A stretch of 36,917 nt of DNA from assembly GCA_020852175.1 (NCBI GenBank), contig JADZBH010000065.1:1-36917 (forward strand), given 5' to 3'. The notes beneath the pieces are model-generated. The model was not told the DNA's origin. It searched no databases and worked only from the letters and a program-made list of their open reading frames with translations. The position numbers were made by a program, and so were the translations under genes. Of this stretch, positions 1 through 7,263 are shown in pieces (position 1 is the stretch's first letter; each line of letters begins with the position of its first letter). Source of the DNA: Bryobacterales bacterium (GTDB lineage Bacteria; Acidobacteriota; Terriglobia; Bryobacterales; Bryobacteraceae).

Positions 1-206
1 CGGAGGTGGCGGAGATTCTTGACCGGAAGGCCACGCCCGAGCAGACCAAGGAATTCAAGGGGACGCTGTTGTTAGTTGGCCATAGGATCGCAACGGCTTC
101 GGGCGGCGGCGTATTTGGGTTAGGCGATAAGATCAGCCCGGAGGAAAGGACCGTGCTTCAGGTACTCATGGTGGCTCTTCGCGCCACGAGTGTGTTCCAG
201 ACTTGA
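1..206 (+). CDS. 3' end of an unrecognised gene (TerB-like tail?)
   Basis: The reading frame is open from the window edge and closes at TGA 204-206, leaving about 67 C-terminal residues. The piece has a helical stretch and then a glycine-rich turn followed by DKISPEER. This recalls the common C-terminal pattern in which an AA..GGFLG turn precedes KVSxxE in small TerB-like helical proteins, but that is a memory-based resemblance and not a domain assignment. The start lies outside the window. No signal or catalytic motif is visible in the part present. The stop is directly followed by a decayed HEAT-type tail in another frame. Confidence 0.45.
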   Translation, partial: EVAEILDRKATPEQTKEFKGTLLLVGHRIATASGGGVFGLGDKISPEERTVLQVLMVALRATSVFQT

Positions 207-383
207 GAGGGAATACCTCCTGTTCCAGGGCCCAACGGCTGGAACTTCTGGAAATCAAGGCACAGTTTGCTAACGTCAAGCTGCGGAGGCATCTCACGAA
301 GCAGCCGTTCGGGCCCAAAGACGAGTATTGCGGCATCGCGAAGAGCCGCGCAGCAGAATTCGACAAGTGGAAAGGAAAAACCC
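207..383 (+). pseudogene. decayed C-terminal tail of a HEAT-repeat protein
   Basis: Frame 2 encodes a short peptide (open from TTG 203, stop at 407-409). Its residues FANVKLRRHLTKQPFGP, followed by AAEFDKWK, align with FGNVRLLRHLTGQKLGP and KAEFEKWR at the end of the HEAT lipoprotein at 4200-4330. The nucleotides are also similar (AACGTCAAGCTG against AACGTGAGACTC, GCAGAATTCGACAAGTGG against GCCGAATTCGAAAAGTGG). There is no convincing start or RBS of its own and it lacks the HEAT repeats. The simplest reading is the remnant of a lost tandem paralogue lying just before the lipoprotein gene at 384. A tiny coupled ORF through the TTGA overlap is the alternative. Confidence 0.4.
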
Positions 384-1610
384 GTGGACAATCGAATCAT
401 CCGACCTGAAAAGTGGGGCCGGCCCACGGGCCCACAGAAGGCATTTCTTGTAGCTGTGTTAGCTGCTTCTCTTACATCGGGATGCAACTCGCAGGGAATG
501 CAGAGAAACGCTTTTTCGTTAACGCGGGGCGTTGCGGTGTTGACGGCGGCAGAATTGGTCCAACGCGACCAGAAGGTTGAGTGCGAGGCGCTTGACCTGG
601 TCCGGGACCTTTCTGCGCCCAAGGATGATCCCCAATATCACGCTGCGAACAAGCTGCTCTCACTTCGTCCGCTTCCAGCCGCAGCAGTGGAGGAACTCCT
701 GAAATTGACTGCGGCACCCAAGCCGTCCACTCGGCAACGAGCCGCGGCAATTCTGGCCATTCATCAGCGAGATTCTCAGCGGTGTCTTAATGCCATCGAG
801 CAGGCGATCGTCATAGAGAAGGACAAGCTCACCAAAGCTTTTCTATTACGTGCTACCGAACATCTTAAGGTGCCAATACCGCCGCTGGCGGTATTGGCCG
901 ACAGCGATGAACTTGGCCGGTTGATCGAGGCTGCCGTTCTGAAAGCCGCAACTCGCGAAGGACGCCAGACGTTTCGAATGTCAATGGCCAAATGGAGCGC
1001 CAATCCTGTGGTGACCGGCTCCATCACTCCGATGAGCGAGGATCTCCCTGAGACCGTTTCAATTGAGACTTCAGCGGGGGCTTCTAAAGTGGCGTTGGGC
1101 TGGTCGTGGTCTATTAGTTATCGCGATTCTCAACCCCAGGTGTCAGGCAACCAAATGCAGTACAAGACCTCTGAGCGTACTCTCGCGGCAGTGCCGGTGG
1201 GTACGATCCTCCGCGTGGATGAGCCCCTGCGACTCGCAAAATCGTCCATTCCGGCAGGAAAACTCCTCTACCAAACCACCTATGGATGGAGCGTGACGAA
1301 TCCAGACGATCTCATCAGCGCGCAACAGGCCCAACTCGCGATCAAGGCGCCTCTCGAGAAGTACTCCTATCCTGATATCGCCGAAGTGGCTGCAATTGGT
1401 GCAGCGGTGCTTGGTTCTGCCGGGCATAAGCTCGTTCCGGCCATGACGGGAACCGACGACAAAGACAGGTTCATGTTTCGGGCCGTTGGGTTGGGACGTA
1501 TTGGGGACAAGTCAGCTTTGCCGACTCTACGTGAATGGCGGCGAAAGAGTGAGGGTAGCAAGGGCATAACGGACGCAATCGACAAGGCGATCGCTATCCT
1601 TGAAAAGTAG
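384..1610 (+). CDS. HEAT-like repeat lipoprotein
   Basis: The predicted product has 408 residues. I chose GTG 384 because AAAGGA lies 7 bases upstream and it places a signal peptide (hydrophobic run about residues 20-30, then LTSGC, Cys34) at the N-terminus. The frame is open upstream to 267, but that extension is not protein-like. The lipobox is imperfect (Thr at -3). Residues about 60-200 are alpha-helical with repeated Ala/Leu-rich segments. A beta-rich middle of unknown type covers about 210-320. The C-terminus (FRAVGLGRIGDKSALPTLREW) is a recognisable HEAT/PBS-lyase-like repeat. HEAT repeats are protein-protein interaction scaffolds, and no enzyme motif is visible. The likely location is a membrane-anchored periplasmic protein. 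Function is unknown. Confidence 0.7.
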   Translation: MDNRIIRPEKWGRPTGPQKAFLVAVLAASLTSGCNSQGMQRNAFSLTRGVAVLTAAELVQRDQKVECEALDLVRDLSAPKDDPQYHAANKLLSLRPLPAAAVEELLKLTAAPKPSTRQRAAAILAIHQRDSQRCLNAIEQAIVIEKDKLTKAFLLRATEHLKVPIPPLAVLADSDELGRLIEAAVLKAATREGRQTFRMSMAKWSANPVVTGSITPMSEDLPETVSIETSAGASKVALGWSWSISYRDSQPQVSGNQMQYKTSERTLAAVPVGTILRVDEPLRLAKSSIPAGKLLYQTTYGWSVTNPDDLISAQQAQLAIKAPLEKYSYPDIAEVAAIGAAVLGSAGHKLVPAMTGTDDKDRFMFRAVGLGRIGDKSALPTLREWRRKSEGSKGITDAIDKAIAILEK

Positions 1611-1745
1611 TGTCTCGCACCGGAGAAGGTTTGAAGATGTTGAGAGAGGGGAGCCACTCGGTGTTTCACTAACTCCGCGGCCGCAGAATACTTGACTGCC
1701 CAGTGTCGATTGGTGTGCCGTTATCCGCAACGTCATACGGCTGCT

Positions 1746-1761
1746 TGCGGCTCCAGCCGCA
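1746..1761. repeat. tight GC-rich inverted repeat
   Basis: TGCGGCT (1746-1752) and AGCCGCA (1755-1761) are perfect inverted copies with two bases between them. It lies in the 229-bp gap between the first lipoprotein gene and the small ORF at 1840. No T-tract follows on either strand, so it is not a standard terminator. Role unknown. Confidence 0.4.
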
Positions 1762-1839
1762 CCTCCGTTGTGAGAAGTCGCCTTGCGATGCCTAACAGCG
1801 GCTTATATGGATCAGGCCCTGCCTGAAGAGGGAAACATT

Positions 1840-2064
1840 ATGAGCGATTTTTCGTTTGTGAAGGACCAGGCCGGAACGGTTCGCGGGCTTTGGGTGCGGC
1901 GCCCCGAAGATGCGCAGGACCAGATATACCTAATGACGCTTTTCCTGAGGGGTGGGGTGTCGTCTGGCGAGATTTCCGCTGGCTTTCGAGTAGTTACGAA
2001 CAGGGTCGATGGAAATGGTGGCTGTTTCGTGATGCTCGGACCGGTGCGAGCACCCGGCGAGTAA
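1840..2064 (+). CDS. small hypothetical protein
   Basis: The predicted product has 74 residues. ATG 1840 is chosen because AGAGGG (1827-1832) sits 7 bases upstream. An in-frame ATG at 1807 has no RBS. The sequence is soluble, with no signal peptide or membrane segment, and looks beta-rich (GLWVRRPEDAQDQIYLMTLF, then SAGFRVVTNRV). I do not recognise a family. It could be a genuine small protein or a fragment of a larger gene, because it ends abruptly at RAPGE and lies between two HEAT-type lipoprotein genes in a stretch that contains decayed coding sequence. Confidence 0.45.
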   Translation: MSDFSFVKDQAGTVRGLWVRRPEDAQDQIYLMTLFLRGGVSSGEISAGFRVVTNRVDGNGGCFVMLGPVRAPGE

Positions 2065-2101
2065 GGATGCGGGAGACGGAGTGAGCATATTGAGCCTAGG
2101 G

Positions 2102-2175
2102 AAAAAGACGTGTGCCGCTTGCGGGGCAACGCGAGAGCCGCTTAGCCAGGGCGGCGGCAGGCCTAAGGTCTTTTT
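2102..2175 (+). other. long-range inverted repeat ending in T-run (possible structured RNA or terminator)
   Basis: AAAAAGAC (2102-2109) and GTCTTTTT (2168-2175) are perfect 8-base inverted copies enclosing 58 bases. The interior has further short complementary pieces (TGCC with GGCA, CCGC with GCGG). The right arm ends in five T residues, as in a Rho-independent terminator. It sits after the small ORF ending at 2064 and before the lipoprotein gene at 2279. It may terminate the upstream transcript or fold as a leader. Only the repeat is seen directly. Confidence 0.3.
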
Positions 2176-2278
2176 GTTGCGTGGGGCGCGGGAGTGCTGT
2201 TCAACAAACCTGAAGGAGCGCGAGTTCGATTGGGTGAGGAATGTCGACAAGTTATAACTCGGAGCAATGGAGGCCCGC

Positions 2279-4333
2279 ATGGGAAACCATAAGTGTAATT
2301 GCGTCTGGCGGAGTAACAAGAGGTGGTTTGCTGTATTGGCGCCGCTCATTGTTCTGTTGACCGCATGCACCCGGCCAGCGTCGGCCCAAAAGGGAGGTCC
2401 ACCTCTCCCTCTTGAGGAAAAGGAGGACGATAACTACCAAAGCGTCAAACGGAGACCGGCTAAACCGGGCCCTGGCGGCATGCTGCTTACGGCACAGCTT
2501 ACCCGAGGCTCGGTACACATCAACCAGGGTGATCTGCCCACCTGGAAGATTACGTTGGAGGTTGCCAATCGTACAGACTCGCCCGTTCAAGTCGGCGAGT
2601 CTCTCGTGGTCATCGAAAAGGCGCGCGGCGGCGACGATTATGTTGCAGTCTTCGTCGCCAGAGAGCGAAAGCCGCCTGCGGACCACTTGAAGCGGCTGGC
2701 CGACCGATATGGACTTACCTGGGGGGTAACGGTCCCGACTGATGAGCCCGGAGTGTGGCCTTTCGGCGCACTGACAGACGGGTCCCGAGACTACGCCATG
2801 GGGCTGCTATTCGCGATCCTCAGTGCCCCAAGACCGAAAGCATATCACGGAGGCGGATACCCGTCTCTTGACTCACACCAGGAGACATCGATCCAGGAGG
2901 AACTCATCTACCCAGCCAGCCTGAAAGCCGGTCGCGAAGCCGTATTCGTCGTGGCGCCCGTGATGCGGCCATCGGGACAGCCTGCAGTCGCACACGTCTT
3001 TCGTTTCGACACCGGAGACACCCTACAGGCGGGTCAAAGCTTCTCTCCCGCCGAGACGTGGACGCTCACACTGGTTCGAGAGCAGATTGAAAAGGTTGCC
3101 ACGGATACCGCTCAGGCCGTCTGGCGGCGGGTTTTCGCCTTGAACTGGCTTGCCGAATCGCAGTTCGAGGCAGCATCGGGCGTGTTCCTGAAGTACGCTG
3201 CCGATGGCGGCGCTCCACGCGGGCTGAAGGTCGCTGCGATGTTGAATCTCGGTATTCACAAGCACAAGCAGGGCCTGCCTACACTGGTTGCGGCACTCAA
3301 GGAAAATGACCCGCTCAGCCAGGCCGTAGCCATCGCTGCGTTGGGTGAGTTTGGGGAAGCCACGACGGCAGCAGAAGTCCGACCGTTCCTGTCGAGCCGC
3401 AACGATACGATTGCCGTCACCTCGGTCGAGGCGGTCGGTAAGCTGAAGGACGGGGAGTCGGTTCCGGTGCTTCTCAAGCTCCTTGCGGACAAAGGCCAAG
3501 AGAAGCGCCATCAGGAGATTGCGAGGGCGTTGTCGAAAATCGATACGCAGCCCGCTTGGGATAGCCTGCTTGCTGCGGTCTCCGACCGTAAGTATGGGTT
3601 CTAGGCGCGGAGGTTCGCCGCCTTGTCGCTGGGCGAGGCTCGATATGGACCTGCGACACCAGTGTTGACGAAAGTGCTGAATGATGATCGGGATGAAGAA
3701 GGCATTCGTTCAAACATGATTTCGGCACTCGGATCGCTAGGGAGTCCAGATGCATGGGCGGCGATTGCAGCGGTCGCCGACGGCAAGAACAAATCGCTTG
3801 CCATGTCGGCAGTCCAGGCGATGGGAGGCTCGAAGGATCCGGCGCAGATCGCGCATGTGATCGAGATCGCGGGAAAGACCGGACATGCGCAGCGGGATAC
3901 GGCGTTGAATCAGATTCGATACCGCAAGCTGGCAGGGGCCGGTTCGACACTCAGGGCGGTGATCCGGGAGGCACCGGTGTCCGCCGATCTACGTACAACA
4001 GCAGCCTCTGCTTTGGTGGCCACAAACGAAAGGCTGGAGGCCGAAGATTTCACAGCGTTGTGGACCGCGTATGAGCGGGAGCGTGATCGCAATGCGCGCA
4101 GGCTACTGGCCGATGCCCTGATCGAGGGCGGTTTCGCCGACAAAGCCCGTATACCCATGTTGATCGGCGGTCTGGACGAGGACAAGAACCGATCCTGGTT
4201 TGGGAACGTGAGACTCCTTCGCCATCTCACCGGGCAAAAGCTCGGACCTGAGAACGAAGGTTCGGGTGACAAGAAGACCCGCAAAGCCGAATTCGAAAAG
4301 TGGCGGGAATGGTGGGCGGGCCAGCCACGGTAA
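2279..4333 (+). pseudogene. HEAT-repeat lipoprotein split by an in-frame TAG
   Basis: One frame runs from ATG 2279 to TAA 4331-4333, interrupted only by TAG at 3602-3604 (codon 442 of 685). ATG 2279 has GGAGG 5 bases upstream; ATG 2267 has poor RBS spacing. The N-terminus is a lipoprotein signal with a good lipobox (LTAC). Residues about 45-260 form an unrecognised beta-rich domain, and HEAT repeats follow. The repeats continue straight through the stop: the residues after it read ARRFAALSLGEARYG, a classic repeat unit with no start codon of its own. The tail ends in a W..WW motif. The split is a nonsense mutation, a sequencing error, or readthrough. The two parts would otherwise be a 441-aa truncated lipoprotein and an orphan C-terminal half starting at TTG 3623. 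Confidence 0.75.
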
Positions 4334-4344
4334 TTGGGTTTAGA

Positions 4345-4361
4345 CCATGGCTGTGCCATGG
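4345..4361. repeat. CCATGG inverted repeat, 6-bp stem, 5-base loop
   Basis: CCATGG (4345-4350) and CCATGG (4356-4361) are separated by CTGTG. The element lies 11 bases after the HEAT lipoprotein stop and 35 bases before the glycoside hydrolase start. No T-tract follows. It may be a weak transcription end or processing hairpin for the upstream gene, but chance cannot be excluded. Confidence 0.3.
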
Positions 4362-4396
4362 AACTTCCGCGGCGCTGTGTGCCGTAAGCTGGGGGC

Positions 4397-5797
4397 ATGC
4401 ACCGCCGCTCGTTTCTGCAAACCCCGCTCGCGGCCGCCGCTGCTCAAACCGGGACAGCGCGCAAGTTAAAGACCCGCCCATCGAAATCGATCGCCGCATC
4501 GCCCATTTCGATCGGCTTTGAAACGCTCGACCGGCAGATGTTCCAGCCGGAGCGCTGTTATCCGCATCTGGCGCAACTGGGCGTCAAATGGGCCCGCTGC
4601 CAGACCGGCTGGGCGCGAACGGAGACATCGAAAGGCCAGTACGACTTCACCTGGCTGGACGGCGTGGTCGATTCCCTCCTCGCCATCGGCATCCAGCCCT
4701 GGTTCAATCTCGGTTACGGCAACAGGCTCTACACGCCGGGCGCAACGCACGAATCGGCTGTCGGATGGGTTCCGCTCAACAGTCCCGAGGCGCGGCAGGC
4801 CTGGGTCCGCTTCGTGGGAACGATCGCCGGACGGTACCGCACGCGCGTCAAACATTGGGAGCTTTGGAACGAACCCAACGGAGCCAACTTCTGGCAGCCG
4901 GACAAACCGGACCCGGCAGGCTATGTCGAACTCGTCCGGATGACCGCTCCGATTCTGCGCGAGCGCATCCCCGGCGTGACGCTTATCGGCGGCGCCTTCG
5001 CCGGTCTTTCGGCGCTCGATTATTTTGAAGCAGCCTTCGCCGCTGGACTCGGCGGCCTGGTGGATCGCATCTCCTACCATCCTTACCGGGCGATTCCCGA
5101 GCTGCACTACGCCGCCGACCTGCGCGCGCTGCGCGGCATCGTTGACCGCTATAAGCCCGGCATGCCGCTGTGGCAGGGCGAGAACGGCGCTCCTTCCTTT
5201 AAGGGCGGCGCGGGCGCGCTGCGCGACCTCGAATGGAATGAGACCAGACAGGCCAAATGGCTGCTGCGGCGCGTGCTCTCCGACCTTTCGCTCAAGGTCG
5301 AACTCACCAGTTACTTCCACACCGTCGATATGGCGAACTACGTCTGGGCGAGTGGCAAGAGCAGCCTGGTTAACGCCAAGGGCATCCTCCGCGGGACCGA
5401 TTACACGCCAAAACCCTCTTACTACGCGTTACAGCATGCCTGTGCGCTGTTCGATGCGGAAAGCAAACCCGCTGATCTGCTGATGCGCTTCGAGCGCGGC
5501 CGAACTCCCGCCGAGGAGAGGCTTGTCGAATCGGTGGCATTCCTTCGCCGGGGAGCGCCGGTGTACGTCTACTGGAATCCCACTGACTTGATGCAGGACT
5601 CCACACCCTCCAGAATGCGGATGGCGGTGTGGAGCGGCGAAGCGGGCAGGCTCGACCGTCCCGTCTCCGTCGATCTGCTCACCGGAGCCGTCTCCACGCT
5701 CCCGCCACCCGCGAGCAAGGGCGGTGGAGCGCGGAGTTTCGACGTGGCCGTGCACGATTATCCGGTTCTCATCACCGACGCCTCGGCGCTCGACTGA
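4397..5797 (+). CDS. secreted clan-A glycoside hydrolase (GH39/GH5-like)
   Basis: The predicted product has 466 residues. The start codon ATG 4397 follows a G-rich stretch (CTGGGGG). The N-terminus HRRSFLQT followed by an alanine-rich run resembles a Tat signal. A TIM-barrel glycosidase follows. WELWNEP at 154-160 carries the acid/base Glu159, and LWQGENGAPS carries the likely nucleophile Glu262, the spacing expected of clan GH-A retaining enzymes. WFNLGYGN and ISYHPY match strands of the barrel. Residues after about 365 form a smaller beta-rich region. The closest families I can name are GH39 (beta-xylosidase/iduronidase) and related GH-A enzymes; the substrate cannot be read from sequence. 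It stands alone on the plus strand and converges on the membrane-protein gene at 5812. Confidence 0.8.
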   Translation: MHRRSFLQTPLAAAAAQTGTARKLKTRPSKSIAASPISIGFETLDRQMFQPERCYPHLAQLGVKWARCQTGWARTETSKGQYDFTWLDGVVDSLLAIGIQPWFNLGYGNRLYTPGATHESAVGWVPLNSPEARQAWVRFVGTIAGRYRTRVKHWELWNEPNGANFWQPDKPDPAGYVELVRMTAPILRERIPGVTLIGGAFAGLSALDYFEAAFAAGLGGLVDRISYHPYRAIPELHYAADLRALRGIVDRYKPGMPLWQGENGAPSFKGGAGALRDLEWNETRQAKWLLRRVLSDLSLKVELTSYFHTVDMANYVWASGKSSLVNAKGILRGTDYTPKPSYYALQHACALFDAESKPADLLMRFERGRTPAEERLVESVAFLRRGAPVYVYWNPTDLMQDSTPSRMRMAVWSGEAGRLDRPVSVDLLTGAVSTLPPPASKGGGARSFDVAVHDYPVLITDASALD

Positions 5798-5811
5798 AGA
5801 CCGGGCTGCGC

Positions 5812-6456
5812 TTAGAGAATATTGACGGCTCGCGCGGCCACCATGACTACCGTCGCCAGGGAGATTGACGCCTGGATCATCATGAGCACCTTGGCCCAGG
5901 CGGAAAGCACCGGTACGTCCGTTGGCGAGAAGGCCGTGCTGGTATTGAAGGCTAGAAAAAGATAGTCGACGAAGGCGGGCCGCCACCGGTCCGTGCCAGT
6001 CGCGGCCCGGGCATCGGCGGAAAGTGTCACCTGCGGAAACAGGAAGGATCCGCCTATATAAACGCCGCGCCTGGAGCGATGATGCGGGCCTCCCGCATCC
6101 AAACGCCAATACCACGAAGCGAACACGACGACGTTCATGCTCCACAGAATCAGGGCTCCCTGCAGGAGTTCCAGAGGGACGCCCCGATGTCCGGCGAGGT
6201 CGGCGATCAGGCGGACAAGCGCGAACGCCAGTTCCAGGGTTACCAGAGCCGTTGTCGCGTGCCCCAAAGGGCGATGCCAGTCCGGCAGCATCAGGGTAAG
6301 GCTCGCCAGGATCGCGACCAGGAGCGCGCCCAGCCAGCCCGGACCGGCGGCGAGCGCGGGAGGCAGAAAAATATTAAGCGAGGCCGCGGCGAAAAGCGCC
6401 ACCATGCCGGGCCAGTGCGGCTCTCTTTCCTGCGCCTGGGTGGATTCGTCTCTCAT
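5812..6456 (-). CDS. multi-span membrane protein, DUF1345-like
   Basis: The predicted product has 214 residues with about five hydrophobic segments: MVALFAAASLNIFLPPALAA, LGALLVAILASLTLML, ALVTLELAFALVRLIADL, LILWSMNVVVFASWYW, and a C-terminal pair ending MVAARAVNIL. The C-terminal part (YLFLAFNTSTAFSPTDVP, then a Ser-containing helix) resembles the conserved end of DUF1345 membrane proteins and also two-helix ion-channel modules. I favour the DUF1345-type call. No catalytic motif is visible. It lies 48 bases downstream of the AcvB-type hydrolase on the same strand and may be the third gene of that transcript. Confidence 0.6.
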   Translation of the reverse strand: MRDESTQAQEREPHWPGMVALFAAASLNIFLPPALAAGPGWLGALLVAILASLTLMLPDWHRPLGHATTALVTLELAFALVRLIADLAGHRGVPLELLQGALILWSMNVVVFASWYWRLDAGGPHHRSRRGVYIGGSFLFPQVTLSADARAATGTDRWRPAFVDYLFLAFNTSTAFSPTDVPVLSAWAKVLMMIQASISLATVVMVAARAVNIL

Positions 6457-6504
6457 AGCTTTCAGAATGAGCCAGGGTGCGCAGGGAATCCATCCCCGGG
6501 CGGG

Positions 6505-7263
6505 CTAGTTGGCGGCGATCCACAGCAGTCCGTTCTTAATCGAGCGGTACAGTTCATCCTGGTGGCCATCGAAGTGATGGTTCGCTCCTTTGATTTCCTC
6601 CAGTTGTTTCGGCTCCTGCGCGGCCCGGAAGAGGGAGCGCGCCATCTCCAGGGTTGTGAATTCATCCTCGGTGCCGTGGATCATCCAAACGGGCATCGGC
6701 GACGCGCCCGGCAACAGCGGCTTCACGGCGAACGTTGGCTGATCCGGTTCGCGCCGCGCAATGGTGGCGAGCGTCGCCTTCCAGTCCCACCCCAACACGC
6801 CGCTCTCAGGAAGTCCCAGGGTCACCACGCCTGCAATCGGGGCCGTCTCCTTCAGTCCCGAAACGGCGGCGACGGACATCGCAGCTCCCTGCGACCAGCC
6901 CACCAGCACGACGCGGCGGTGAGTAGCCCGGAAAACCTGATGGACAACCAGGCGGACATCGGAGGCCAGGTCTTGCCGCGACAGTTTCGAGCCTGTCCCG
7001 GTGAACGCCTCCAGGTACTTTTTCGTGTCGAAGCCATACACGTCGTAGCCCCACGAAGCTATGGTCCGGCCCATGGCCACCGCCGTGCCCCGCCAGCCGC
7101 CATCGCCAGGCAGGAAGATAACCGCGACGCTGGAGACATTGGCGCTGGAGGGGAGGCGGGCGAGGGCAAACTCCTTGCCGCGAATCGAAGCGGGCACCGT
7201 CGCGCCGTCCGCCGCCGGCAGCAGGAAAGGCATCACGGCAGCCGCCAGCAGCGCGCCTTTCAT
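6505..7263 (-). CDS. acvB: AcvB/VirJ-type serine hydrolase
   Basis: The predicted product has 252 residues, with a cleavable signal peptide (about 1-20, ending near ADGA). The mature part is an alpha/beta hydrolase of the bacterial virulence protein VirJ/AcvB family. FLPGDGGW at about 50-57 is the family hallmark, GWSQG carries the nucleophile Ser124, GTEDEF carries Asp200, and NHH carries His229/230. In Agrobacterium and Rhizobium this protein acts in the periplasm and hydrolyses lysyl-phosphatidylglycerol made by the MprF/LpiA partner (established for those species). Here its ATG overlaps the stop of the MprF-type gene by four bases (ATGA), so the two are probably translationally coupled and act on the same lipid. 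At about 250 residues it matches the short VirJ-like form, not the two-domain AcvB. Confidence 0.75.
   Translation of the reverse strand: MKGALLAAAVMPFLLPAADGATVPASIRGKEFALARLPSSANVSSVAVIFLPGDGGWRGTAVAMGRTIASWGYDVYGFDTKKYLEAFTGTGSKLSRQDLASDVRLVVHQVFRATHRRVVLVGWSQGAAMSVAAVSGLKETAPIAGVVTLGLPESGVLGWDWKATLATIARREPDQPTFAVKPLLPGASPMPVWMIHGTEDEFTTLEMARSLFRAAQEPKQLEEIKGANHHFDGHQDELYRSIKNGLLWIAAN

Noticed and set aside
1690..1740. TTGACT near 1692-1697 as a -35 box
   Set aside because: No acceptable -10 hexamer 16-18 bases downstream.
1785..1815. GCCTAAC near 1789-1795 resembling an integron attC core site
   Set aside because: No complementary GTTAGGC-type site, no foldable attC body of the usual size and no integrase or cassette array in the window.
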